Shown: positions 45,665 to 55,209, counted from the first letter of the stretch. The stretch: 64,000 bases of DNA from Polynucleobacter sp. VK25 (GCF_018687355.1 NZ_CP061288.1:1188144-1252143); one strand, 5' to 3'. The notes: generated from the sequence alone by a model not told the origin. Numbers and translations are program-made.

Positions 45665-47212
45665 ATGATTGAAATGTCTGAAAAAAAACTGGCTGGACCT
45701 ATCATTCGCCTGCACCCAAACGACAACATTGTCGTAGCGAGAATTGATGTTGCCATTGGCGCTGAAGTGCCTAGCGAAAACTTTACGAGCCGCAGTCAAG
45801 TACCTGCCGGGTATAAGATTGCTACCAAAAAGATTCTGAAGGGTGAACCCATCCTGAAGTACAACGTCACTGTAGGTTTTGCTAACGTTGACATTGAGCC
45901 GGGTACCATGGTTCATAGCCACAATACGGAATTCCGAGAATTCGATCGTGACTACGCCTATGCAAGCGAATTCAAACCCACTCAAATGTTGCCAGAGTCT
46001 GAACGTGCAACTTTTCAGGGCTATGTCAGACCGAACGGCAAAGTAGGCACACGCAACTTTATCGGAATCTTATCCACTGTTAATTGCTCTGCAACGGTAG
46101 TAAATAAAATTGCTGACTGGTTCACTCCAGAGAGGCTGAAGGATTATCCGAATGTTGATGGTGTAGTAGCGTTCAGTCACGATATCGGCTGCGGCATGGA
46201 AATGAGTGGCGAGCCAATGCAATTACTTCGCCGCACGATGGCAGGTTACGCGCGCCACCCTAACCTCGCCGCTGCACTCATAGTAGGTTTAGGGTGTGAA
46301 CGCAATCAACTTAAAGGTCTGATGGAGCAAGAAGATCTGACTGCAGGGACTAATCTGCATACCTTCATCATGCAAGAGTCAGGCGGTACACGCAAAACTA
46401 TTGAGGCAGGAATTGAAGCGGTCAAGGCACTTCTTCCAGAAGCCAATAAGGCAAAGCGTGAAACAGTCTCTGCAAGCCATTTATGCGTTGGCTTGCAATG
46501 CGGGGGATCGGATGGCTTCTCTTCCATCACAGCCAATCCTGCATTGGGAGCGGCGATTGATATTTTGTCTCGTCACGGCGGCACCGGCATTCTTTCGGAA
46601 ACACCAGAGATTTATGGTGTTGAACATACCCTGACTCGCCGAGCTGTAAGTCAAGCGGTTGGTGAAAAACTCATTAAGCGAATTCGCTGGTGGAAAGATG
46701 AATACTCCGTTGGCAGAGATGTGCAAATTAATGGTCAAGTTAGCCCAGGAAATCAGATTGGCGGCTTAGCCAATATTTTCGAAAAATCGTTGGGCTCTTC
46801 TATGAAAGGTGGCACTGGCCCCCTAATGGAAGTCTATAAATACGCTGAACCGGTAAACACTAAAGGGTTTGTATTTATGGATACCCCTGGATTTGACCCC
46901 GTATCAGCTACTGGCCAGATTGCTGGTGGCGCCAATCTGATTGCCTTCACCACTGGCCGCGGCTCTATGTTTGGCTCTAAACCAGCCCCTTGCATCAAAC
47001 TTGCAACTAATACCCCAATGTATCAACGCCTTACCGAGGATATGGACATTAACTGCGGCGAAATCCTAGATGGGACTGTTTCTGTTCAAGAGATGGGACA
47101 AAGAATATTTGAGCTCTTCCTTAGAACTGCATCTGGAGAAGCCTCTAAGAGCGAGCTTCTTGGTTTGGGTGACTATGAATTTGTGCCCTGGCAAATTGGG
47201 GTAATGAGCTAA
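45665..47212 (+). CDS. UxaA-family (altronate/galactarate-type) dehydratase
   Basis: 515 residues, a fused single-chain UxaA-family protein. The N-terminal SAF domain (about 8-95: VVARIDVAIGAEVPSENF, then EPGTMVHSHNT) precedes the catalytic domain, which begins GYVRPNGKVGTRNFIGILSTVNCSATV and contains SHDIGCGM, a GCERNQ segment, LCVGLQCGGSDGFSSITANPALG (about 275-297) and MDTPGFDPVSATGQIAGG. Cys residues for the Fe site are kept. Sulfolactate sulfo-lyase is a distant relative but is usually split into two genes. Starts at 45665 or 45674 are possible. Confidence 0.92.
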   Translation: MIEMSEKKLAGPIIRLHPNDNIVVARIDVAIGAEVPSENFTSRSQVPAGYKIATKKILKGEPILKYNVTVGFANVDIEPGTMVHSHNTEFREFDRDYAYASEFKPTQMLPESERATFQGYVRPNGKVGTRNFIGILSTVNCSATVVNKIADWFTPERLKDYPNVDGVVAFSHDIGCGMEMSGEPMQLLRRTMAGYARHPNLAAALIVGLGCERNQLKGLMEQEDLTAGTNLHTFIMQESGGTRKTIEAGIEAVKALLPEANKAKRETVSASHLCVGLQCGGSDGFSSITANPALGAAIDILSRHGGTGILSETPEIYGVEHTLTRRAVSQAVGEKLIKRIRWWKDEYSVGRDVQINGQVSPGNQIGGLANIFEKSLGSSMKGGTGPLMEVYKYAEPVNTKGFVFMDTPGFDPVSATGQIAGGANLIAFTTGRGSMFGSKPAPCIKLATNTPMYQRLTEDMDINCGEILDGTVSVQEMGQRIFELFLRTASGEASKSELLGLGDYEFVPWQIGVMS

Positions 47213-47273
47213 GAGGACTGTAGAATTAATCCTATTAGCTCAACCCAGATAGAAACTGAACTGAAACAGGCTT

Positions 47274-48254
47274 ATGAAATTTAGGGATTACTACGAAACA
47301 CTTGGTGTTGCTCGCGGTGCTACTGAAGCGGAGATTAAATCAGCCTATCGCAAGATGGCTCGTAAATACCATCCGGACGTAAACAAGGAAGCTGGGGCGG
47401 AGGAGCAGTTCAAGCAAATCGGTGAGGCCTATGCAGTTTTAAAAGATACCGAGAAACGGGCAGCTTACGATCGTTTTGGTGAGAACTGGAAAAACGGTCA
47501 GGACTTTACCCCTCCCCCTAATTGGAATGAAGGCTTTGAATATTCTGATGGTGGATTTGGTGGTGGACACCCAGGTTACGGCGGTGGTTTTGAAGGTGAT
47601 CAAAGTGAATTCTTTGAATCACTCTTTGGCAGAGGCAAACACCGCCAAGGTGGACGTGGCGGTCAAACTCGTCAAGGCATGAACTTCAAAGGCCAAGATC
47701 ATCACGCCAAAATTTTGATCGATCTAGCTGATGCTTACAACGGCGCCAAGCGTACGATTGCACTGCACATGCCTGTGCAAGATGCAAACGGTCATGTCAG
47801 CACTCAAGAACGTAAATTAGATGTCAGCATCCCCAAGGGTATCAAGGCGGGACAGAATCTCAGACTCTCTGGCCAAGGTGGGCCTGGTGTTGGCGAAGGC
47901 CCTGCAGGCGACCTTTATCTGGAAATTGATTTCCATCCAAACCCGATATACCGCGTTGAAGGCAAGGATGTATTCATTGATATTCCTTTGACCCCATGGG
48001 AAGCAGCTTTAGGAACAACAGTAAATGTACCCACTCCAGCAGGAAGTACTTTGGAACTAAAGATCCCTGCCGGTACTGTGGCTGGTCGCAAGATGCGACT
48101 CAAGGGCAAAGGCATTCCAAGCGCAGAGTCAGGCGATCTCTATGTTGTGCCGTCTATTGCACTGCCACCAGCGGATACAGATGCACACAAAGAGGCCTAT
48201 CAAACATTTGAGAAAGCTTTTGATTTCAACCCTAGAACGCACTTGAAGGGATGA
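47274..48254 (+). CDS. cbpA: Curved-DNA-binding/DnaJ-family co-chaperone CbpA
   Basis: 326 residues. J domain at 1-70 with YRKMARKYHPDVNKEAGA (HPD at about 34-36), a Gly/Phe-rich linker (about 90-135), and two C-terminal substrate-binding beta domains. No zinc-finger cysteine repeats are present, so it is CbpA-type, not DnaJ. CbpA stimulates DnaK and binds curved DNA in stationary phase. Its stop overlaps the cbpM start. Confidence 0.94.
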   Translation: MKFRDYYETLGVARGATEAEIKSAYRKMARKYHPDVNKEAGAEEQFKQIGEAYAVLKDTEKRAAYDRFGENWKNGQDFTPPPNWNEGFEYSDGGFGGGHPGYGGGFEGDQSEFFESLFGRGKHRQGGRGGQTRQGMNFKGQDHHAKILIDLADAYNGAKRTIALHMPVQDANGHVSTQERKLDVSIPKGIKAGQNLRLSGQGGPGVGEGPAGDLYLEIDFHPNPIYRVEGKDVFIDIPLTPWEAALGTTVNVPTPAGSTLELKIPAGTVAGRKMRLKGKGIPSAESGDLYVVPSIALPPADTDAHKEAYQTFEKAFDFNPRTHLKG

Positions 48255-48568
48255 TGGATATGACGCAAACGAATATCACCTGGCTTGAAGGTACAGTAGT
48301 AGAAAATGAAGTTCACATGACGATTGTTGAGCTCTCCCATGCATCACGCTCTCCAGAAGAACTCATCATGACCTGGGTTTCTGAAGGAGTGCTGAGCCCA
48401 ACAGGGTCATCGCCGCAAGATTGGCGTTTTACTGGTGACTCTTTGAGGAGAGCAAAAACTGCCGCGCATCTTACGCATGATTTAGACTTAAATGTGCCAG
48501 GCGTTGCCCTAGCACTCGATCTACTCGATGAAATTGCCCAGCTGCGCGCTCGTTTGCCACGCGACTAG
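48251..48568 (+). CDS. cbpM: Chaperone modulator CbpM (MerR-like helix-turn-helix family)
   Basis: 105 residues. Small protein with the CbpM pattern: an N-terminal helical region (MTIVELSHASRSPEELIMTWVSEGVLSP, about 24-51), a RRAKTAAHLTHDLDLNVPGVALALDLLDEI core and a C-terminal LRARL end. CbpM binds the CbpA J domain and inhibits its action. The ATGATGG start overlaps the cbpA stop by 4 bases, so the pair is translationally coupled, as in E. coli. Confidence 0.9.
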   Translation: MMDMTQTNITWLEGTVVENEVHMTIVELSHASRSPEELIMTWVSEGVLSPTGSSPQDWRFTGDSLRRAKTAAHLTHDLDLNVPGVALALDLLDEIAQLRARLPRD

Positions 48569-48577
48569 GCTAAAGTA

Positions 48578-50518
48578 CTAAGATTCTGAACGACTCAAAA
48601 GCTGTTCCCAACGTTGTAGCTTTTGATCTAGATCGGTTGTGATTTCGCTGAGGCGAGCTTGCATGCTTGCCGCTAACTCAGGTTCATTTTTGTAGATATC
48701 TGGGTTGCTCATAGCAATACCAATATCAGCCTGCTCTGTTTCCAAAACTTCAATCTGCAGTGGCAATGCTTCTAATTCTTGGCGCTCTTTGCCATTGAGT
48801 TTTTGAACACCACCCTTAGTGACTGGTTTTTCTTTTGCCTGGGTATCTGCCTTAGCCTCTACCTTGGCCTCAACCTTGGCCTCAACCTTTTCCACTGATT
48901 TTGAGTTGCCATTGGCAGCACGAATCTTGTCTGATCGAGCCTTCTGGATTTTCCAATCCTCGTAGCCACCCTCATACTCTCGCCAAAAACCATCACCCTC
49001 ATTGGCAATGATGCTAGTAACGACGTTGTCCAAGAAGTAACGATCATGACTTACCAAGAAAACAGTGCCTTTATAGTCTTGCAAGAGTTGCTCTAGCAAA
49101 TCTAAGGTATCAATATCTAAGTCATTGGTTGGCTCATCCAATACCAAGACATTGGCTGGTCTGGCAAATAAACGCGCTAGTAACAAGCGATTGCGCTCAC
49201 CACCTGACAAAGTACTTACCGGGGAATTCGTTCTCTCTGGCGCAAATAAGAAATCACTCAAATAACTCTTCACGTGCTTTTTATTGCCGTTGATTTCAAT
49301 CCACTCACTACCAGGACTAATGTAATCCTCTAGTGATGCATTGAGATCCAAGCCTTCGCGCATTTGATCAAAGTAAGCCACTTCAATCCGCGTACCCATC
49401 GTTGCGGTACCTGAATCAGGTGTGATTGTTCCTAAGATTAATTTGAGTAAGGTTGTCTTACCAGCACCATTCGGCCCCAACAAACCAACCTTATCGCCGC
49501 GCAAAATCGTCGCTGTGAAATCCTTCACAATAGGACGATCATAGGATTTGCTCACGTTTTGTAAGTCCGCCACAATCTTGCCGCTACGATCCCCGGCAGA
49601 AACTGCCAACTTCACCTGCCCCATCGCATCTCTGCGTTCGGCACGACTACTGCGTAACTTTTCTAGACGAGCAATTCTGGCAACGCTTCTTGTACGACGT
49701 GCCTCTACACCTTTACGTATCCAAACTTCTTCTTGCGCCAATAATTTATCTGCGCGAGCATTAGCCAGAGATTCAGAGTTCAGCTCTTGCTCCTTAAGAA
49801 CTTCATACTGGGTAAAGTTCCCAGGGTAGCTACGGAGAATGCCGCGATCCAACTCCACAATCTGCGTGCAAACGTTATCCAGGAAGGCGCGATCATGGGT
49901 AATCAAAATAACTGACCCTTGGTACTCCTTGAGCAATTCTTCTAACCAAGCAATCGAATCTAAGTCCAAGTGGTTGGTTGGTTCATCCAATAGAAGCACA
50001 TCGGGCATCTCAACTAAAGCGCGCGCTAAGGCGACCCGTTTTTTTGTACCACCAGAAAGTGTATTGATCTTGAGATCTGCTTCAAGATGCAGTCGATCCA
50101 AAGTTTCATGAACGCGCTGCTCCCAATTCCAGCCACTCAGAGCCTCCAATTGGGACTGCACTTCGTCCAAGCGGTGATGGGAAGCGTCATCCCACTCGCC
50201 TACGCTCAGGGCCTCATATTCTTCTCGCAGCGCTTTCGCTTGCGCTACGCCTTTTGAGACGGCATCAAAAACGGTTTCTTCAGCCTCGAAGATAGGCTCT
50301 TGGGGCACATATGCAATGCGCAGACCTTGCTGATATTGCAGCAGGCCATCATCCATTTTTTCTATGCCAGCCAGAATCTTCAGTAAAGAAGACTTGCCGG
50401 TGCCATTACGGCCAATTAAGCCAACACGCTCACCGGATTCCAGTGAAAAAGCTGTGTTTGCGAGGAGGTCAACGTGGCCAAAAGCCAGTTTTGCATCTGT
50501 GAGTACGATTAAAGCCAT
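48578..50518 (-). CDS. uup: ABC-F family ATPase, Uup type
   Basis: 646 residues. Two ABC domains: Walker A GRNGTGKSS near 37 with LSGGTKKRVALARAL, and GPNGAGKTT near 350 with LSGGERNRLLLARLF. The C-terminal domain has a KVEAKVEAKVEAK linker followed by a helical coiled-coil of Uup type. There are no membrane segments. Uup is a soluble ABC-F protein linked to ribosome function and to genome stability (branched DNA). Convergent with cbpM. Confidence 0.92.
   Translation of the reverse strand: MALIVLTDAKLAFGHVDLLANTAFSLESGERVGLIGRNGTGKSSLLKILAGIEKMDDGLLQYQQGLRIAYVPQEPIFEAEETVFDAVSKGVAQAKALREEYEALSVGEWDDASHHRLDEVQSQLEALSGWNWEQRVHETLDRLHLEADLKINTLSGGTKKRVALARALVEMPDVLLLDEPTNHLDLDSIAWLEELLKEYQGSVILITHDRAFLDNVCTQIVELDRGILRSYPGNFTQYEVLKEQELNSESLANARADKLLAQEEVWIRKGVEARRTRSVARIARLEKLRSSRAERRDAMGQVKLAVSAGDRSGKIVADLQNVSKSYDRPIVKDFTATILRGDKVGLLGPNGAGKTTLLKLILGTITPDSGTATMGTRIEVAYFDQMREGLDLNASLEDYISPGSEWIEINGNKKHVKSYLSDFLFAPERTNSPVSTLSGGERNRLLLARLFARPANVLVLDEPTNDLDIDTLDLLEQLLQDYKGTVFLVSHDRYFLDNVVTSIIANEGDGFWREYEGGYEDWKIQKARSDKIRAANGNSKSVEKVEAKVEAKVEAKADTQAKEKPVTKGGVQKLNGKERQELEALPLQIEVLETEQADIGIAMSNPDIYKNEPELAASMQARLSEITTDLDQKLQRWEQLLSRSES
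48856..48890. repeat. 12-bp tandem repeat in uup
   Basis: Nearly identical ACCTTGGCCTCA units encode the repeated KVEA tetrapeptide in the linker before the C-terminal coiled coil. Confidence 0.75.
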
Positions 50519-50624
50519 GGCGACATTATCGTCACTTCCTTGAAAGAGGAGATATTTCCACTAACTTATAGAAGGCAACCCCATCGCTGGGGGGCATAAG
50601 GGCCTGAGTGAGTAGGCTCTAGCC

Positions 50625-50654
50625 AAAAAGAATAGGGCCCCTTAGGAGCCCTAT
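50625..50654 (-). terminator. Terminator after ompW
   Basis: On the minus strand ATAGGGC pairs with GCCCTAT around a 9-base loop and is followed by ATTCTTTTT. It lies about 24 bases past the ompW stop. Confidence 0.8.
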
Positions 50655-50677
50655 CTCGAGACCTAAGAACTGAATTC

Positions 50678-51301
50678 TTAGAACTTGTAAGTCACGCCTA
50701 CAGCTGGCATCCATGGATTTAATGTCAACTTGCCAAGGTTTGCACCCGTAGAAACCAATTGCACATTAGTTGCCATAGTTGCATATTTCACGTCAACGTT
50801 TAAACCCCAGTTTTTATCCAACATGTAGTCCATGCCAACCTGACCAACAAAACCAAGGCTAGATGGCTCAACTTGAACAGGCAAGGAGAAGTTTTGACGG
50901 TTGCCGAAAATGGTGTAGTTAATACCAGCGCCGACGTACGGCTTAAATGCGCCTAAATCAGTGAAGTGATATTGGGCTAGCAATGATGGTGGTAATGCAG
51001 TAATTTTGCCAATATTAGTATTACCTTGCCCTGCTGTAATGTTTACTTGTTGTGGCCAAGTTAATACCAATTCAGCTGCAATATTTTTTGTAAAGAAGTA
51101 AGAAACGTCAAATTCAGGAATCCACTGATTTTTGGCTTTAACATTTAAATCCTGAACAGTGCCTGACTGACCATTTTGATACAGAACATCCACCGCACGG
51201 ACACGTACCATCCATGGATTTTCTTCTGCATGAGCTTGAGCAGCGATTGGGGCTAAAGATGCTACTGCAGCCATTGCTGCTACGAGTGACTTAATACGCA
51301 T
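50678..51301 (-). CDS. ompW: OmpW-family outer-membrane beta-barrel protein
   Basis: 207 residues from the ATG at 51301, with AGGGAAA upstream; a further in-frame start at 51340 would precede the signal peptide (IKSLVAAMAAVASLAPIAAQA). The mature part starts with NPWMVRVRAVDV and has the OmpW segments AELVLTWPQQVNI, KPYVGAGINYTIF and ALDKNWGLNVDVKY-like strands, ending in Phe (VTYKF), the outer-membrane sorting residue. OmpW forms an 8-stranded barrel linked to uptake of hydrophobic molecules and respiratory adaptation. Two perfect FNR boxes lie upstream. Confidence 0.93.
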   Translation of the reverse strand: MRIKSLVAAMAAVASLAPIAAQAHAEENPWMVRVRAVDVLYQNGQSGTVQDLNVKAKNQWIPEFDVSYFFTKNIAAELVLTWPQQVNITAGQGNTNIGKITALPPSLLAQYHFTDLGAFKPYVGAGINYTIFGNRQNFSLPVQVEPSSLGFVGQVGMDYMLDKNWGLNVDVKYATMATNVQLVSTGANLGKLTLNPWMPAVGVTYKF

Positions 51302-51364
51302 GATGGTTTCCCTTTTGGTTATCAATTTCGATGAAATCATTTTCGAATTGATGCCTATGCACGA

Positions 51365-51382
51365 ATTTGATGTAAATCAAAT
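51365..51382. promoter_or_regulatory. FNR/ANR box proximal to ompW
   Basis: TTGAT-GTAA-ATCAA (51367-51380) is a perfect FNR consensus, with arms extended to ATTTGAT/ATCAAAT. Its centre is about 72 bases upstream of the ompW start codon, compatible with a class II activator position if transcription starts near 51332. Confidence 0.8.
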
Positions 51383-51436
51383 GGGATGGACTTTGAAATT
51401 TTTTTTTGCTAAAAAGCAACAGTGTTTGAGAGCTTA

Positions 51437-51452
51437 TTTGATCTAGATCAAA
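51437..51452. promoter_or_regulatory. FNR/ANR box distal to ompW
   Basis: TTTGATCTAGATCAAA is a perfect 16-bp palindrome containing TTGAT-N4-ATCAA. It lies 71 bases (centre to centre) upstream of the proximal box and 18 bases beyond the hemN stop. Confidence 0.75.
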
Positions 51453-51469
51453 TGACCCTATGCTCTACC

Positions 51470-52894
51470 TTACAAAACCTTGGAGTAAGAGCCTTTTGCC
51501 TGGGATTCCCTAAGATGCCGATCGAAAGTCATGGCCACCCTTCTTGCCAGGAGGCGCCCCTTGGCGGGGACCAGGATACTCTCTCCTTCCCAATCCAGCA
51601 GTCCAGCTTCTTCTAAACCCTTCAACTCTTCTATTTCGGTTTTAAAGTAGCTCGAAAAATTAATCTGATGGGAAGTTGCAAATGCTTTGGTATCCAAGGC
51701 AAATTGGCACATTAATTCACCGATCAGCTCGCGACGTAAAAGATCATCCTGATCAAGCTGCAATCCTCGCAGCACTGGAAGATGTCCATGATCGAGTGCC
51801 TCGTAATACTCATCAAGCGTACGTACATTTTGTGAGTAGCAATCATCCACCTTGCCGATCGATGAAATTCCGAAGGCCAAGAGGTCACACTCTGCTTGAG
51901 TGGAATAGCCTTGGAAATTACGATGAAGCTTTCCTTGCTTCTGAGCGATAGCCAATTCATCATCAGGCTTGGCAAAATGATCCATACCAATAAAGACATA
52001 ACCAGCTTCACCCAAACGCGCAATTGTGTTGGAGAGAATGTCCAGCTTATCAGCGGCGGCCGGCAAATCAGCTTCAGCGATCCGACGTTGCGGCTTAAAG
52101 ATATGCGGCAAATGCGCATAGTTGTAAACAGAGAGGCGATCTGGGTTCATCGCCAATACGGTATCTACCGTTTCTTTAAAAGTCTCTGGCGTTTGCTTTG
52201 GTAGACCATAGATTAAATCAACACTACGTGATGTAAATCCATACTTTCTGGACCAATCCATCACCGCTTGGGTTTCTTCAATCGTTTGCACCCGATGTAC
52301 GGCCTCTTGTACTGCCAAGTTGAAATCCTGTACACCTAAGCTAATACGGTTAAAACCCAAATCCGCTAAGAGCGCAATATCTTGCTCAGTCACACGTCGT
52401 GGATCAATCTCAATCGAGTATTCACCGCCAGGCAATAGCTCAAAATGCTCACGCGTGTGATGCATCAACTCCGTCATCTCTTCGTGAGATAGAAACGTAG
52501 GTGTGCCACCACCCCAATGCAACTGGGTTACCGGAATCTTTTTCTGGGCACCCATGGCCTGAGTTACCATCGCCATTTCTTTGGCAAGATACTTTATGTA
52601 TTTTGCACTTCGTCCATGATCTTTTGTGATGATCTTGTTGCAACCACAGTAGTAACAAATATTGGGACAAAAGGGCAAATGAAAATATAAGGAGAGAGGC
52701 TCATTTGCTTTGGCAACTCGATTCAGTGCACCCAAGTAATCCGCTTCAGAGAAATCACCATGAAAGCGGTCTGCACTTGGATAGGATGTATAGCGCGGTC
52801 CATTAATATCAAACTTCTTCAACAGCTCCGGATGAAAAAGAACTTCTTTTTCTTGGGCTTCTTCTGCTGATGAATTGCTTGCCGCTGAGTTCAT
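51470..52894 (-). CDS. hemN: Oxygen-independent coproporphyrinogen III oxidase
   Basis: 474 residues. Radical SAM enzyme converting coproporphyrinogen III to protoporphyrinogen IX without O2. The cluster motif HLPFCPNICYYCGCN (about 71-85; CxxxCxxC plus the extra Cys typical of true HemN) is intact. YTSYPSADRFH near residue 36, then HWGGGTPTFLS and GVQDFNLAVQEAVHR, also match, as does the full-length C-terminal HemN domain. Its start is 17 bases after the upstream FAD-protein gene. The FNR boxes are downstream of hemN and face ompW. Confidence 0.96.
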   Translation of the reverse strand: MNSAASNSSAEEAQEKEVLFHPELLKKFDINGPRYTSYPSADRFHGDFSEADYLGALNRVAKANEPLSLYFHLPFCPNICYYCGCNKIITKDHGRSAKYIKYLAKEMAMVTQAMGAQKKIPVTQLHWGGGTPTFLSHEEMTELMHHTREHFELLPGGEYSIEIDPRRVTEQDIALLADLGFNRISLGVQDFNLAVQEAVHRVQTIEETQAVMDWSRKYGFTSRSVDLIYGLPKQTPETFKETVDTVLAMNPDRLSVYNYAHLPHIFKPQRRIAEADLPAAADKLDILSNTIARLGEAGYVFIGMDHFAKPDDELAIAQKQGKLHRNFQGYSTQAECDLLAFGISSIGKVDDCYSQNVRTLDEYYEALDHGHLPVLRGLQLDQDDLLRRELIGELMCQFALDTKAFATSHQINFSSYFKTEIEELKGLEEAGLLDWEGESILVPAKGRLLARRVAMTFDRHLRESQAKGSYSKVL

Positions 52895-52911
52895 AGAGTC
52901 TTGTGTGGGGT

Positions 52912-54525
52912 TTACTTTGGCAAATAGTCTAGCGCTACTGCTTCTGCTACTTTAATCCCATCCACACCCGCAGACAAGATTCCGCCGGCGTAGCCAGCAC
53001 CCTCACCCGCTGGATACAGACCTTTGATATTTAGACTCTGATAATTGGCGCCCCTTGTAATGCGTAAAGGGGATGACGTGCGTGTTTCTACACCTGTTAG
53101 AACGGCATCTTTCATGGAGAAGCCTTTAATTTGCTTTTCAAAGGCTGGAATCGCCTCCCGAATTGCCTCGATGGCGTATGCAGGTAAACTTTCTGCTAGG
53201 TCTGTTAAATGAACGCCTGGTTTATAGGAAGGTAGAACACTTCCAAATTCAGTGGAGGGTTTGCCCTCTAAAAAGTCACCAATCAGTTGACCTGGGGCTT
53301 CGTAGGTGTTGCCACCCAATTCAAAAGCTTTTGATTCAATAGCACGCTGAAACTCAATGCCTGCAAGTGGACCGCCAGGGTAATCCTCCGGGGTAATACC
53401 AACAACAATCCCTGCATTGGCATTGCGCTCATTACGAGAGTACTGACTCATCCCATTCGTCACAACTCGATTAGGTTCTGAGGTAGCCGCGACTACGGTT
53501 CCACCGGGGCACATACAAAAACTGTAGACCGAGCGACCATTTTTAGCGTGATGAACCAATTTGTAATCCGCTGCGCCAATCAGCTCATTGCCAGCATGCG
53601 GGCCAAGGCGCGCTTTATCAATTAAAGATTGGGGATGCTCAATCCGGAACCCAACAGAAAATGGCTTTGCCTCCATATAAACACCAGCATGATGCAAGGC
53701 TTCAAAAGTATCCCGCGCACTATGACCAAGCGCCAAGACCACATGGCTGGCGGGTAAGTCAGGCTGTCCCTCTATTTTGACCCCAGTAATTTGCTCGTTT
53801 TCAATATCAAAGCCAATCACTTTTTGCATGAACCGAATCTCACCGCCAAGCTCAATGATTTCCTGGCGCATTTTTTCCACCACCCCAACCAAGCGGAAGG
53901 TGCCGATATGCGGTTTAGCTACATAAATAATTTCTTCTGGGGCGCCCGCTTTTACAAACTCATGAATGACTTTGCGCCCATAAAACTTAGGATCTTTAAT
54001 CTGGCTATACAACTTGCCGTCTGAAAACGTACCAGCTCCGCCTTCACCGAATTGCACATTGGATTCAGGATTAAGTACGTTTTTACGCCATAAGCCCCAA
54101 GTATCTTGAGTCCGTTCGCGAACTTTTTTGCCGCGCTCAAGAACAATCGGTTTAAAACCCATTTGCGCTAACACGAGAGCAGCAAAAATACCGCATGGTC
54201 CAAACCCAACTACCACTGGACGAAGGGCGTTGCCTGTAGAGATTGATTCAGGGGCTTTTGCAACAAAGTGATAGCTTGTATCTGGAGACACTCTTACATG
54301 AATATCGCCCGAAAAATTCTTGAGGAGTGCTTCCTCGTTCTTAGCCGATAAATCAACGGTGTAGATAAAGGAGAGTGCAACATTTTTGCGTGCGTCGTAG
54401 CTGCGCTTAAAGACCTTAAACTGGACTAAATCCTGAGCACCTATTTTGAGGCGCTTCAAAATTACCTTCTCCAGATCTTCTGGAGGATGGTCAATCGGTA
54501 GACGTAATTCAGTAATACGGATCAT
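52912..54525 (-). CDS. Uncharacterised FAD-dependent dehydrogenase (COG2509-like)
   Basis: 537 residues. An N-terminal ~95-residue alpha/beta domain (RITELRLPIDHPPEDLEKVI) precedes an FAD-binding fold with VVGFGPCGIFAALVLAQMG near residue 107, a GGAGTFSDGKLYSQIKDP motif near 162, LALGHSARDTFEALHHAGV near 263 and a C-terminal YPAGEGAGYAGGILSAGVDG. The layout matches a widespread uncharacterised flavoprotein family. No quinone- or NADH-specific site is obvious. Upstream of and probably co-transcribed with hemN. Confidence 0.88.
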   Translation of the reverse strand: MIRITELRLPIDHPPEDLEKVILKRLKIGAQDLVQFKVFKRSYDARKNVALSFIYTVDLSAKNEEALLKNFSGDIHVRVSPDTSYHFVAKAPESISTGNALRPVVVGFGPCGIFAALVLAQMGFKPIVLERGKKVRERTQDTWGLWRKNVLNPESNVQFGEGGAGTFSDGKLYSQIKDPKFYGRKVIHEFVKAGAPEEIIYVAKPHIGTFRLVGVVEKMRQEIIELGGEIRFMQKVIGFDIENEQITGVKIEGQPDLPASHVVLALGHSARDTFEALHHAGVYMEAKPFSVGFRIEHPQSLIDKARLGPHAGNELIGAADYKLVHHAKNGRSVYSFCMCPGGTVVAATSEPNRVVTNGMSQYSRNERNANAGIVVGITPEDYPGGPLAGIEFQRAIESKAFELGGNTYEAPGQLIGDFLEGKPSTEFGSVLPSYKPGVHLTDLAESLPAYAIEAIREAIPAFEKQIKGFSMKDAVLTGVETRTSSPLRITRGANYQSLNIKGLYPAGEGAGYAGGILSAGVDGIKVAEAVALDYLPK

Positions 54526-54645
54526 GGGTTTTACGGTACACAGTCATTTGAGGCATTTACGGGGCCCTTTGGAGCCATAAGCCAAATAATACTGGTTATG
54601 AGTCCACTCAGGCCAGGAGTTGTTCCATAAAGGCGATAATGCGTC

Positions 54646-55191
54646 ATGGCTCTACGCGCAACTATCCACAAAGCCGACCTTCATGTCGCAGATTCTGACC
54701 GTCATTACTATGGCAGTCACTCCCTAACTATCGCTAAGCACCCTTCTGAGACTGAGCAAAGAATGATGGTCCGCATCATCGCCTTTGCATTGCAGGCACA
54801 TGAGGACTTGGTCTTTACAAAGGGTTTAAGTGATACCGATGAACCAGATCTGTGGATTAAAGATCTCACTGACGCAATCAAACTCTGGATTGAAATTGGT
54901 CAGCCAGACGAACGCCGCATTCTAAAAGCGTGTGGTCGTGCCGATCAAGTCGTTGTCTACTGCTATGGTGGTCACACTAGCAAGATATGGTGGGATGGCA
55001 TTGCCAACAAGCTTACCCGTGCACGCAACTTACAAGTAATTTCAATTCCGGCTGAACAGGCGGAAGATCTTAATAAACTGGTTGAGCGCAGCATGGTCAT
55101 TCATGTGAATGTTCAGGATGGTGAAGCATACGTCTCCTCCGACCAAGGCCAAGTTACGATTACTCCAGAGATTTGGCGCAACAATCAGTAA
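54646..55191 (+). CDS. yaeQ: YaeQ-family protein
   Basis: 181 residues, normal YaeQ length. Signature segments: MALRATIHKADLHVADSDRHYY at the N-terminus, SLTIAKHPSETEQRMMVRIIAFAL near residue 26, DEPDLWIKDLTDAIKLWIEIGQPDERRI and a WWDGIANKLTR segment. The fold resembles PD-(D/E)xK nucleases, with the E/DLW and EIGQP elements present, but the role is not settled. Located 18 bases before the PIN gene. Confidence 0.92.
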   Translation: MALRATIHKADLHVADSDRHYYGSHSLTIAKHPSETEQRMMVRIIAFALQAHEDLVFTKGLSDTDEPDLWIKDLTDAIKLWIEIGQPDERRILKACGRADQVVVYCYGGHTSKIWWDGIANKLTRARNLQVISIPAEQAEDLNKLVERSMVIHVNVQDGEAYVSSDQGQVTITPEIWRNNQ

Positions 55192-55209
55192 ATCGTAGAT
55201 ATCTTACAT

